From: Acholeplasmatales bacterium DTU067
Lineage (GTDB): Bacteria; Bacillota_I; Bacilli_A; ML615J-28; CAG-698
NCBI GenBank assembly: GCA_001512995.1
Contig: LFRY01000065.1
Coordinates: 23,324-67,718, forward strand
Direction of reading: 5' to 3'
DNA: 44,395 nucleotides
Part shown: in pieces, positions 9,243-17,285 of the stretch
Layout of the letters: each line of letters begins with the position of its first letter
Numbering within the stretch: position 1 is the first letter of the stretch
Position numbers and translations under genes: made by a program
Notes under the pieces: model-generated
Seen by the model: only the letters and a program-made list of their open reading frames with translations
Database searches by the model: none
Told to the model about the DNA's origin: nothing

Positions 9243-11129
9243 TTACGATAAATCATTCAATAATTGATTATATACTTCCAATACTTCCTCGAGATATTCC
9301 AGGCGATTGATGTATTTCTTTATGTTCGCCCATTCGCGGTCGAAGGTTGCATCATCGCCTTTTATCATCATCGGAACATGCTGCTCTAAATACTCTTCTA
9401 TGTCATTGAATGTGCTATTCCGCTTTTTGGAGATGTTGGAACCGAGTTGTCCTTCAAAGGAACGGAGCAGATATCCGGAGTTTATGTAAAAGCCCCATTC
9501 ATGTTGGACTTGGTGGTCTTCTTCTCCTTTCCATTTATCCAGCGGCCCTTGCAGCCCGCCGACTATCCTATTCAAGGTGCTGGGATTGCGTAAGGCATCA
9601 TTGCTTCCGATAATCGGATTGGTTTTATATTTGATGCCGTTGTCGGAATAATCCTCTTTTACAAAATAAGAGCCTTCAGTTAAACCAAACCTGTCATACA
9701 TGTCGCCTGGTTTCGCTACCGTTTCATACTGTTCTTTGGTTAAACCGGCAAAATTCAAAAGATATCCCGGTAGTGAGCCGTCTTCGGTTTCCCATTCATT
9801 TAAGAAATTGAGGACGCTCATCAGGCATTCAATATCCTTGCCGGTTTCTTTGAAGGCAGTGGTGAAGATGCCGCCGCTGAATTCTTTAGAGGTATTATAG
9901 AAAACTTTGGGGGTGAAAATATTATCTTTGGAAAATTTAACTTTGCCTTCTCCGTAGACATCATTGATCGGCTGCCGGGCAGCAACGACATAAATGCCTT
10001 TGGTTGCCGGAGCAATTTCTTTTTCCAATCTGTTAAACAGACTGCTGATGTTGGAATACCACATACCCGCTTTGCCTGAATGGGTTGTTTTCATGTCCAC
10101 CTGGTAGAAAATATCACTCGTGTGTTCCGCAAACTTCTTATCAAGCCAGCCCTTCTTATACCAGATTTGCATCATCTTAATATAAGTATTGAAAGCTTCG
10201 CTTGTGCCGCCAAACTTGATTTCGTTGGCTTCCTCGTCAAGATAGAACATTACGCCGCCGCCGCCGAAGGAGGAAATGAGATCACCTGTTCCGATGTAAC
10301 CAGGATAATAAATCGTTGTACAATACCCGTCGGTAATTCCTTCTTCTTTCAAAGCTGTGGAAAAGATGTCAAGCATCCATTCCCAGTCAGAAATGAATAC
10401 GGGGCAGGTTCCGTCCCATTCAGGATCTATGTTTTCCTTGTAAATTTGTCCTAGTTCCGTATAATAGCTCGGGAAGGTGATGTCGTCGTTCCAGGTTCCG
10501 TTCTCGTCGAAACCTCCGGTGAAGGGTTGTCCGGCTTTCGGAGAACCTTCGGGATGTTTTCCGTATTTTAAAACCCAATCCCGGCGATAAACAAATCCGC
10601 CCCAGTTTTCGACATCATCATGGTAAGAATAGAGCGTGAGGTAGCGGCGTTCGCCATTGACGATGTTCGCCGCGGTCCTTGCATAATCGGGGTTGGCTTG
10701 CAGCCAATTCATGTAGTTGGGCAGCCATTCTTCCATGTAGTCTGTGAGATCCAACGCTATGCCCGCTTCATACAATTCCGTAACCGAGTAGGAGCTGAAA
10801 GAATAATCAATGTAGTCATATTCTTTCCAACCTCCCGTGGCTATCATGGTATTAAAGAACTTCTCCTGTTCTCCGGTTATGCCCGTTTCCACTTCAATGT
10901 GAACGTGGTGGAGTTTGCCGTCGCGGCCTTTGAATTTCAATGTGTTCAAATATTTCAAAGCCACGTTTTCATTATAATCGGAATAATAGGATGAATCTTC
11001 GGAATTTGCAAGCCAGATTTTATATGTGTGCGCCGCATCCGCAAGAATCTCTTCATCCATGCAGGATGTCAATACAAACAAAGAGAGGGAAAATAGCAGG
11101 ATAATTAAAGAAGTGCTGAATTTATTCAT
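9243..11129 (-). CDS. Extracellular solute-binding lipoprotein, LplA type
   Basis: 628 residues. The signal peptide ends in lipobox LTSC (Cys23), so it is lipid-anchored outside the membrane. The length and motifs (DYSFSSYSVTELYEAGIALDL type region near the N-terminus, YRRDWVLKYGKHPEG about 185, and the late DRFGLTEGSYFV) match the large family-1 binding proteins that go with LplB/LplC permeases and carry complex plant or host oligosaccharides. SD AAGGAG precedes the ATG. It lies 13 bases after the lipoprotein gene. Substrate is not readable; the GH78, GH43 and GH3 neighbours suggest a rhamnose- and galactose-containing glycan. Confidence 0.92.
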   Translation of the reverse strand: MNKFSTSLIILLFSLSLFVLTSCMDEEILADAAHTYKIWLANSEDSSYYSDYNENVALKYLNTLKFKGRDGKLHHVHIEVETGITGEQEKFFNTMIATGGWKEYDYIDYSFSSYSVTELYEAGIALDLTDYMEEWLPNYMNWLQANPDYARTAANIVNGERRYLTLYSYHDDVENWGGFVYRRDWVLKYGKHPEGSPKAGQPFTGGFDENGTWNDDITFPSYYTELGQIYKENIDPEWDGTCPVFISDWEWMLDIFSTALKEEGITDGYCTTIYYPGYIGTGDLISSFGGGGVMFYLDEEANEIKFGGTSEAFNTYIKMMQIWYKKGWLDKKFAEHTSDIFYQVDMKTTHSGKAGMWYSNISSLFNRLEKEIAPATKGIYVVAARQPINDVYGEGKVKFSKDNIFTPKVFYNTSKEFSGGIFTTAFKETGKDIECLMSVLNFLNEWETEDGSLPGYLLNFAGLTKEQYETVAKPGDMYDRFGLTEGSYFVKEDYSDNGIKYKTNPIIGSNDALRNPSTLNRIVGGLQGPLDKWKGEEDHQVQHEWGFYINSGYLLRSFEGQLGSNISKKRNSTFNDIEEYLEQHVPMMIKGDDATFDREWANIKKYINRLEYLEEVLEVYNQLLNDLS

Positions 11130-11142
11130 TTTATTCTCCTTT

Positions 11143-12576
11143 TCATTCCATTGCCATAAGATCTGCGACTATCGATGCGTCGCAAGAGAAGGGAACCGGA
11201 TAACCGCCCATGGAAATTGAAACCTTCAATTTCCCAGCCTGCAAATCCTCGCCAGAGGAAGTTGCGCTTTCGCCATTAATCTCGACCGTCAATTGGTAGT
11301 TGGCAAAGGACCAAGTTCCAGTGGATAAAGCTTCCCCGTTCTCGACGATGGCGCAGCTATGGTCATCATAGAGAACGAGAACAGCTTCAACCTGAGGATA
11401 CTCACATTCGAGTGTCGCGACCTCTTGGGGGCCTTCAGGAACGGCATTCAAGTCTCCTACAACAGTGGCAGGAGCGGTAAATTCCAATGAAACAGTATCA
11501 GTTAGGGGGAGAGTGATACTTAAAACTCCTTCTGCCAATTTTCCAATGTCGCTGTAGGCAGGTTCAAAACCTTCAATGGTTATGGTGAGCGTGTAAGTGG
11601 CCATCGACCATGACCAGGTGCCGAATAAAGAACCTTCAATGCTGCAGGTGTGGTCATTGTAGAGTTCGCACTTTTGTCCATGTGCGGTTGTCAGGGTTGC
11701 AACCAATTTTTCATTGGGTTCCGCATATACCACGCATTCGATCGTTACTTCATCGTCTTCATATACGGCTGTCTGCCCGTCTTCGCCGATTCTGAAAGTT
11801 CCTCCTTTGGACAAAACATAAACGCCGTCTTCTATCGTATAGGTGCCGTTTACTTCTTTAACTCCCAAGGCATTCTTGTAACCATTATGATAAATCGTGA
11901 ATGTCAATTCGGTTTGCTCAAATTCATCCGCAAGCTCTTCGGGAACCTCTTTGATCATGAATTTAAACAGAACGATCGGTTCTTCATCTTCTTCGCTCCA
12001 GTAATACTCGGGATCGTGTTTGACTGTTCTTGTTGTCTGCCCGATTTTCAACATATGGATGTATCCCTCAGTCCAGGCAACATAACAGGAGTCAATGCCC
12101 TCGTTCAAGGTTGATTGCCCCTCATAATTATCGTTCCTCATGTCTTGCATTACGGAGCCATCCAAATGATAGAACTTGATGGCCTTGGAGGAAATTAAAA
12201 CTTCAACGGAATCCCCGTCTGCTTCAGAGTCCTCCGCTTCCGGGTTTTCCCAGTTTCCGTTCGTTCCCGCAAGGCGGTACTCAATCTCCATGTCGACAAC
12301 TTCATATTTTCCGGCTATCACATCGCCATACAAGCCGATAGCATAAAAAGTGCCGTCAGTCTTGAATTTGATCAATTGCTTTCTGTCATATCCGGGAACA
12401 CCCACATAAAAAACTCCGTCCGTCAGTTCTGCCGTTTCGGTTTCATCGGGATCCTCACCATTTTCCGGTCCATTTGGTCTTTCATCATCCTTACATGCAG
12501 TCAGCGTCAAAAAAAGGCTAAATGTAAGCGCGCACAGAAAAAACGTTTTCAAAAAGTGAACAAAATATCTCTTCAT
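11143..12576 (-). CDS. Repeat-containing surface lipoprotein, first gene of the sugar operon
   Basis: 477 residues with a signal peptide and lipobox LTAC (Cys28), then an acidic linker (ERPNGPENGEDPDETE). The remainder is beta-rich. Two C-terminal units are clearly related: ELYNDHTCSIEG...GTWSWSMATYTLTI (about 300-335) and VLYDDHSCAIVE...GTWSFANYQLTV (about 390-425). Each is followed by a hydrophobic strand region and a final VV/IVADL motif. No known family is recognised. As the first gene of the ABC operon it may bind glycan at the surface and feed the LplA-type protein. The ATG at 12576 is chosen over one 12 bases upstream because GGAGG lies just before it. Confidence 0.82.
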   Translation of the reverse strand: MKRYFVHFLKTFFLCALTFSLFLTLTACKDDERPNGPENGEDPDETETAELTDGVFYVGVPGYDRKQLIKFKTDGTFYAIGLYGDVIAGKYEVVDMEIEYRLAGTNGNWENPEAEDSEADGDSVEVLISSKAIKFYHLDGSVMQDMRNDNYEGQSTLNEGIDSCYVAWTEGYIHMLKIGQTTRTVKHDPEYYWSEEDEEPIVLFKFMIKEVPEELADEFEQTELTFTIYHNGYKNALGVKEVNGTYTIEDGVYVLSKGGTFRIGEDGQTAVYEDDEVTIECVVYAEPNEKLVATLTTAHGQKCELYNDHTCSIEGSLFGTWSWSMATYTLTITIEGFEPAYSDIGKLAEGVLSITLPLTDTVSLEFTAPATVVGDLNAVPEGPQEVATLECEYPQVEAVLVLYDDHSCAIVENGEALSTGTWSFANYQLTVEINGESATSSGEDLQAGKLKVSISMGGYPVPFSCDASIVADLMAME

Positions 12577-12614
12577 TTTTCCTCCCATTTTTTTATTTCT
12601 CCTCCCATTTTTTT
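12575..12614 (-). repeat. Tandem 20-bp duplication spanning the lipoprotein ribosome binding site
   Basis: Two adjacent 20-base copies (12575-12594 and 12595-12614) differ by one base. Each contains ATGGGAGG on the minus strand. The downstream copy supplies the SD of the lipoprotein gene; the upstream copy places a second SD-like GGAGG in the leader. Confidence 0.9.
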
Positions 12615-12627
12615 AGAGTTCAACCTA

Positions 12628-12633
12628 ATTATA
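12628..12633 (-). promoter_or_regulatory. Probable -10 element of the sugar ABC operon promoter
   Basis: TATAAT preceded by TTG on the minus strand, about 50 bases before the lipoprotein start. No good -35 hexamer is found at 16-18 bases, which fits a promoter that depends on an activator such as the adjacent divergent AraC protein. Confidence 0.55.
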
Positions 12634-12654
12634 CAAAAAACTCCGCTTTATTTC

Positions 12655-12684
12655 TTGCATTTACTTATGTTTTATTGTAAAATT
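12655..12684 (+). promoter_or_regulatory. Candidate promoter of the AraC-type regulator
   Basis: TTGCAT (12655-12660) and TAAAAT (12679-12684) are separated by 18 bases, 26 bases before the ATG. The divergent arrangement with the operon -10 (12628-12633) leaves a compact shared control region. Confidence 0.5.
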
Positions 12685-12709
12685 TTAATATGTGAATACG
12701 GAGGAAAAA

Positions 12710-13921
12710 ATGGAGAACAAGCTTTCAGAATTGCAGACTTTTCTTAATTTATATAACCAATTGTTTAACTTCCCTTTGACGCTGTACACGTTTGAAAAGG
12801 GTTTCTTTTTTTCAACCCTTGAGCTTGATGACATCGCAAAAGACTTCCTCTCTTATCAACAGAAATATGTAGAGCCGCTCATTGATGAAAACGAATGCGT
12901 GAATATTTTTACGGAAGATTTTTTTCTGACGGCGTTAATGAAAATCCAGGATTCAAAATTGTACCTCTTGATTGGTCCCGTTAAACTTGATATATTGACC
13001 GAAGGACAAATTACCAAACTAATGGAACGCTACCATGTTCCCAACATTTACCGCCCTTCAATTGAATTCATTATTGAAAACATTCCAGTGAAAGAGCATT
13101 CCGTTTTTTTGAAAAACGTAGTCATCATCAATTATGCGATAAACCGTTGTCAATGCTCAGCCAATAAATTATTGGAAAGTGAAACCATTGAGAAAAAAGA
13201 AGATTCCAATGATTATATACCGATTCTGGAAAACTATTTTGATGAAGAAGCAAGACATGTCGGAGGGGAATTTGAAGAAAAACTGATTTTCATTATAAAA
13301 AACGGTTTGGTTGATGAGCTTCATGAAATAAGTTACGGAAACGCCAAGGGCAGAATCGGCATTCTGGGGGATACGTATTTAAGGAACATAAAGAACCAGC
13401 TAATCATTCTCAATTCCTTATGCTTGAGAGCGGCCATATCCGGGGGAATGGACAGGGAAACGGCCTGTACCGTCGGGGAAAAATATGCCCGTGAAATTGA
13501 AAAATGCAAAACGGTTAATGAACTTAGTTCTCTTTCTACCAAAATAAAATATGACTACTGTTCGCGCGTAAAAGCAATCATAGAACCGGAGATAAATAAT
13601 CCCCTGATTTTAAAGGCCATCATATATATAAAAAATAATAAATATAATTATATTCAGGCAAAAGATATTGCTAATGATTTGGGAGTAACCCCGGAATATT
13701 TTTCCGCCCTTTTCAAGAAATACACCGGGAAAACATTCAGCGAATATTATAATTCATTAAGAATTCAAGAAGCAAAAAAACTACTTATCTTTACGGATAA
13801 AAGTTTGGTTGAAATCGCAATGCTTCTCAATTTTTCTTCGCAATCACACTTTCAAAATCAATTTAAAAAAGTCATAGGTATAACTCCGACTGAATATCGT
13901 AATATGCGTAAAACCGGTTAA
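12710..13921 (+). CDS. AraC-family transcriptional activator of the sugar operon
   Basis: 403 residues. The C-terminal ~100 residues form two AraC helix-turn-helix motifs (AKDIANDLGVTPEYFSALFK and SLVEIAMLLNFSSQSHFQNQ) ending in the family signature GITPTEYRNMR. The ~290-residue N-terminal part is a sensor region resembling those of YSIRK/YesN-like AraC proteins that sense an unidentified ligand; it is not a simple cupin. Start is the ATG just after GGAGG; an in-frame GTG about 18 bases upstream lies before the SD and is rejected. It is divergent from the ABC operon it probably activates. Its stop codon directly abuts the stop of the convergent GH43 gene. Confidence 0.93.
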   Translation: MENKLSELQTFLNLYNQLFNFPLTLYTFEKGFFFSTLELDDIAKDFLSYQQKYVEPLIDENECVNIFTEDFFLTALMKIQDSKLYLLIGPVKLDILTEGQITKLMERYHVPNIYRPSIEFIIENIPVKEHSVFLKNVVIINYAINRCQCSANKLLESETIEKKEDSNDYIPILENYFDEEARHVGGEFEEKLIFIIKNGLVDELHEISYGNAKGRIGILGDTYLRNIKNQLIILNSLCLRAAISGGMDRETACTVGEKYAREIEKCKTVNELSSLSTKIKYDYCSRVKAIIEPEINNPLILKAIIYIKNNKYNYIQAKDIANDLGVTPEYFSALFKKYTGKTFSEYYNSLRIQEAKKLLIFTDKSLVEIAMLLNFSSQSHFQNQFKKVIGITPTEYRNMRKTG

Positions 13922-14959
13922 TCATATCCTCCACTCGCCCAAATATTCAATTGAAAACTCATCCCCATCAAATACCAACGGCAGCCAAACATAGGTGGCT
14001 TTTGATGTGTTGGCTTTCCCCATAAACGGCATTTTTAACAGACTCAGTTTTTCTTTCAGAGTCGCTTTATGCGTTCGATCAAATCTACTCGCTATTGCTC
14101 TGCTGATGCTTTCATATCTTTCTTTTGTAACAACAAAATCAGGAATCCATCTATCTGCTATTGCTATGTATAATTCTTTGTTCATCACTTTAAAGATGCA
14201 GGACACCTGACTGTTGAATGAAGAAAAATCATCACCAACATGGGGGTTTTTTACAACCCTATACTCCCCAAGAATACTGTCAGCGATGGCGTATTCGCTT
14301 GGATTCGGAATGTAGCCGGTAATTCCGCTGGTTAAGAGGTAATGTTTCCCATTTCTCTCGAAGTGGGTTACCCCTTCTCTCGCATAAGGGGGGTAGAGAC
14401 CCGTGTAAATGATTTTTTTATCTCCGACAACCTCGGTATAATCCTGAGAAAGTTTTGCACCCCAGAGATCCGTATGGTTCGCATCGAAAAACAGATATGC
14501 ATCCCCATTTTCATCTACTGCCAAATCAAAATCTCCGCATTTTGCTCCAAAGGGACGATATGCGGATCTTTTTATTTCATAAGAACCCCTTAATTTATCC
14601 GAGGTTAATACGGCATAGGAAGCATCGTCATTACATTTTACCCACAGGACATATGTCTTTGTTTTTCTGTTAAAAATTAAATGGGGACGATCAAGCCTTC
14701 TTGTGGGATGGAATATGGATTTCTTATTTTTTAAATCCGGTTCTACAAGATGACCCAAATCTTCCCAATTATACAAATCCTTTGAAGAATATATTCTTAT
14801 ACCCCAGGTCCATATTTTTCCCTTGCCCGCGGTATGGGATTTGTCTTCTCCAATCCAATAGTAAGTATCTCCCTCAACAAAAATACTTCCACCATGAGCA
14901 TTTATCAGATTGCCGTTTGTATCTTTCCAAGGAATTCCTGGTTTAAAAGAAGCATACAT
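13922..14959 (-). CDS. Glycoside hydrolase family 43 (exo-beta-1,3-galactanase-like subgroup)
   Basis: 345 residues forming a single five-bladed propeller. The opening W-K-D-T-N-G-N-L-I-N-A-H-G-G then YYWIGEDK is typical of the GH43 subgroup that includes exo-beta-1,3-galactanases. Other blade motifs are RIYSSKDLYNWEDLG, RPHLIFNRKTKTYVLW, DFDLAVDENGDAYLFFD and the Glu-containing REGVTHFERNGKHYLLTSG. There is no signal peptide and no carbohydrate-binding module. AGGAGG precedes the ATG. It converges on the AraC gene with no bases between the stop codons and lies apart from the main operon. The subgroup placement is by pattern and the exact linkage is an inference. Confidence 0.85.
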   Translation of the reverse strand: MYASFKPGIPWKDTNGNLINAHGGSIFVEGDTYYWIGEDKSHTAGKGKIWTWGIRIYSSKDLYNWEDLGHLVEPDLKNKKSIFHPTRRLDRPHLIFNRKTKTYVLWVKCNDDASYAVLTSDKLRGSYEIKRSAYRPFGAKCGDFDLAVDENGDAYLFFDANHTDLWGAKLSQDYTEVVGDKKIIYTGLYPPYAREGVTHFERNGKHYLLTSGITGYIPNPSEYAIADSILGEYRVVKNPHVGDDFSSFNSQVSCIFKVMNKELYIAIADRWIPDFVVTKERYESISRAIASRFDRTHKATLKEKLSLLKMPFMGKANTSKATYVWLPLVFDGDEFSIEYLGEWRI

Positions 14960-14981
14960 AATCCATTCCTCCTACAAATAT

Positions 14982-15119
14982 TTAATATAACTTGCACTTC
15001 AACTTAAGACAGCCCCGGACATTTCCTGTAGAGGAGCCCCACTTCCGGGAGCGTGTTTCAGCGGTAAATTCGTCCCCAAAAACAAAAAAATGCCGCCGGT
15101 ATTCTTCCTCAAAGCGCAT
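14982..15119 (-). CDS. Small ORF or gene remnant overlapping the nfnB 3' end
   Basis: A 45-codon frame starting inside the last codons of nfnB (start MRFEEEYRRHFF, end GCLKLKCKLY). AAGGAG stands 5 bases before its ATG. The first ~27 codons use CGG, CGC, GAA and TTT in the style of the neighbouring core genes; the remainder looks less protein-like. It could be a short real gene, or the truncated 5' end of a gene that once followed nfnB and was cut where the accessory sugar block begins. No family is recognised. Confidence 0.35.
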   Translation of the reverse strand: MRFEEEYRRHFFVFGDEFTAETRSRKWGSSTGNVRGCLKLKCKLY

Positions 15120-15124
15120 GGCGG
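15094..15124 (-). terminator. Probable terminator of the ROK-MBL-nfnAB operon
   Basis: On the minus strand GCCGCC and GGCGGC pair across 19 bases and are followed by ATTTTTTTG. The stem includes the nfnB stop codon region. The loop is long, so strength is uncertain. Confidence 0.5.
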
Positions 15125-16473
15125 CTCCTTAAATACGCATCAATTTCTCGGGCCGCTTTCTTGCCGGCGCCCATGGCGAGGATCACGGTCGCTGATCCCG
15201 TCACGACGTCGCCTCCGGCGTAGACGCCCGGAACCGAGGTTCTGAGCCGTTCGTCAACTTCGATGCAGCCCCATTTGTTGGTTTTAAGTTCGGGCATGGA
15301 AGATGCCAGGATGGGATTGGGATGGTTGCCGATTGCCATTATGACAGCGTCACAGGAAATGACGAAATCAGAATCTGGAACGGCGACCGGGCGCCTCCTC
15401 CCGCTTTCGTCGGGCTCCCCGAGTTCCATGCGCTGGCATTCGATTCCGGAAACTTCGCTTTCTCCCAGGATCCGCACGGGATTCGCAAGCAAACGAAACC
15501 TCACCCCCTCCTCTTCCGCATGCCTCACTTCTTCAAGGCGCGCGGGCATTTCTTCCCTTCCCCGGCGGTAGACAAGATGCACTTCTTCGGCGCCAATCCT
15601 GAGCGCGGAGCGGGCGGCATCCATGGCGACGTTCCCGCCGCCGACGACCGCGACTTTTCTCATTTTCTTCAGCGGCGTGTCGTACTCCGGAAGATGGGCC
15701 TTCATGAGGTTAATCCTGGTCAGGAATTCATTGGCGGAAAGGACGCCGTTCAAGTTTTCTCCCGGAATCTTCATGAATTTCGGATACCCGGCACCGCTGC
15801 CAATGAAGACGGCCTGGAAACCTTCATTGAAAAGCTCCCGCACCTTTTTCGTCCTGCCGATGACAGTGTTGTAGTGGATTTTGATGCCGAGCGCCAACAG
15901 CCTTCCGACTTCCGAATCCACCACCCGCTGGGGGAGCCTGAATTCCGGAATCCCGTAGGTGAGCACCCCGCCCGCGGCATGGAGGGCTTCGAAAATGTGG
16001 ACTTCGTAACCCAGCTGCGCAAGTTCCGCCGCGCAGGAAAGCCCCGCCGGGCCGGAACCGACGACCGCGACTTTTTCTTTGTCGGGGGCAATTTTCCTGA
16101 TTTCCGGTTGATGGTTGTCGCTTGCGAATCTCTCCAGGCGGCCGATTGCGACCGCTTCGCCCTTGCGGGCGCGGACACAGCGGGCTTCGCATTGGTTTTC
16201 CTGGGGGCAGACGCGCCCGCAGATGCCGGGCAGGAAATTGGCGTCATAAATGGTTTTCGCGGCTTCCTCAAGCCTTCCTTCCCGGATTTCTCTGATGAAT
16301 TTCGGAATGTCAATCTCCACGGGGCAGCCCCCGACGCAGGGCGCATGCTTGCAGTCCAGGCAACGCTCGGCCTCCAAGAGCGCTTCTTCTTTGGTATAGC
16401 CCAGAGCAACCTCAGAAAAATCTTTAACTCTCTCCCGGGGAGAGCGAGTTTGCATCGGAACTCTTTTTTTCAT
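15109..16473 (-). CDS. nfnB: NfnB-type subunit of electron-bifurcating ferredoxin:NADP transhydrogenase (GltD-like)
   Basis: 454 residues of the glutamate-synthase small-subunit family. Two N-terminal [4Fe-4S] motifs (C38, C41, C46, C50 and C85, C89, C95, C99) are followed by an FAD site (GSGPAGLS, 139-146) and an NADP site (VVGGGNVAMDAAR, about 275-287). It overlaps the 3' end of an NfnA-type gene by 4 bases. This fused order without a GltB glutamate synthase gene points to NfnAB, which couples NADH and reduced ferredoxin to NADP reduction, rather than to glutamate synthase. Older annotations would call it gltA/gltD or sulfide dehydrogenase subunit. It acts in the cytosol of an anaerobe. Confidence 0.88.
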   Translation of the reverse strand: MKKRVPMQTRSPRERVKDFSEVALGYTKEEALLEAERCLDCKHAPCVGGCPVEIDIPKFIREIREGRLEEAAKTIYDANFLPGICGRVCPQENQCEARCVRARKGEAVAIGRLERFASDNHQPEIRKIAPDKEKVAVVGSGPAGLSCAAELAQLGYEVHIFEALHAAGGVLTYGIPEFRLPQRVVDSEVGRLLALGIKIHYNTVIGRTKKVRELFNEGFQAVFIGSGAGYPKFMKIPGENLNGVLSANEFLTRINLMKAHLPEYDTPLKKMRKVAVVGGGNVAMDAARSALRIGAEEVHLVYRRGREEMPARLEEVRHAEEEGVRFRLLANPVRILGESEVSGIECQRMELGEPDESGRRRPVAVPDSDFVISCDAVIMAIGNHPNPILASSMPELKTNKWGCIEVDERLRTSVPGVYAGGDVVTGSATVILAMGAGKKAAREIDAYLRSRHAL

Positions 16474-17282
16474 AGCAATCTGCAGTCCTCTTCCCGCTCT
16501 TCTCTGCGGTACATTTTCGACCTAAGGATCGCCTCGTCAAAATCAATCCCGAATGCGTCGAACTCGGGACCGTCGACACAGGCAAATTTGACCTCGCCGT
16601 AATAAGTCACGCGGCAGCCCCCGCACATTCCCGTCCCGTCGATCATGATCGGGTTCATGCTGACCACGGTTCTTTGGTCACGGGCTCTGGTGAGCTTGGC
16701 GACCGCCTGCATCATCGCCAGGGGGCCGACGGCAATCACCAAGTCGTATTTTTTCTCATCGAGAAGTTTGGCCAAGCGGTCGGTGACCAAACCTTTTTCG
16801 CCCGCGGAACCGTCATCGGTCACCAGATAGAGTTTGCTCACTTCCCGGTATTCTTCGTCCAAAATAATCAAATCCCGGGTGCGGAAACCGGCAACGGCGT
16901 CCACCGTTGCCCCTTCATCATGGAGCGCCTTTGCGAGCGGATACCCGGCGGCGCTTCCCACCCCGCCCACGACTAAACAGACTTCCCGAAGGCCATCCAG
17001 GTCTGATGGTTTTCCCAGGGGACCCGCAAAATCCAAAATTTGGTCCCCTTCCTGAAGCGCGTTCAGCTTCCGGGTAGATTTCCCGACGATTTGGAAAACA
17101 ATCGTCACCGTTCCCCTTGCGGGATCCGCGGCGGCGATCGTAAGCGGGAACCTCTCACCCGCCTCATCGACGCGGAGAATGGCGAACTGTCCGGGCTTGA
17201 AAGCCTTCGCAACCTCCGGCGCATCCACCTCGAACAGGGTTACGCAATCGTTGAGATTCCTTCTCCTCACAATTTTATACAT
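16470..17282 (-). CDS. nfnA: NfnA-type FAD/[2Fe-2S] subunit (ferredoxin-NADP reductase alpha)
   Basis: 270 residues with an FAD-binding barrel (RFPLTIAAADPARGTVTIVF, about 45-64), an NAD-binding Rossmann domain (VVGGVGSAAGYPLAKALHDEG, about 104-124) and a C-terminal PyrK-like iron-sulfur segment. Cys220, Cys223 and Cys235, with Asp215 nearby (IDGTGMCGGC, then CVDGPEFD), match the three-Cys plus one-Asp [2Fe-2S] site known for NfnA. It resembles the dihydroorotate dehydrogenase electron-transfer subunit, but no pyrD is adjacent and nfnB follows with an ATGA overlap. The MBL gene ends 3 bases upstream. Confidence 0.9.
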   Translation of the reverse strand: MYKIVRRRNLNDCVTLFEVDAPEVAKAFKPGQFAILRVDEAGERFPLTIAAADPARGTVTIVFQIVGKSTRKLNALQEGDQILDFAGPLGKPSDLDGLREVCLVVGGVGSAAGYPLAKALHDEGATVDAVAGFRTRDLIILDEEYREVSKLYLVTDDGSAGEKGLVTDRLAKLLDEKKYDLVIAVGPLAMMQAVAKLTRARDQRTVVSMNPIMIDGTGMCGGCRVTYYGEVKFACVDGPEFDAFGIDFDEAILRSKMYRREEREEDCRLL

Positions 17283-17285
17283 GCC

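Noticed and set aside
15322-16602. A 426-residue open frame on the plus strand opposite nfnB
   Set aside because: It is the antisense shadow of nfnB, which has unbroken FAD, NADP and iron-sulfur motifs. The plus-strand product has no recognisable motif or SD.
16470-17282. PyrK-type dihydroorotate dehydrogenase electron-transfer subunit
   Set aside because: No pyrD is adjacent, and the ATGA overlap with an NfnB-type gene together with the Asp/three-Cys site favours NfnA.
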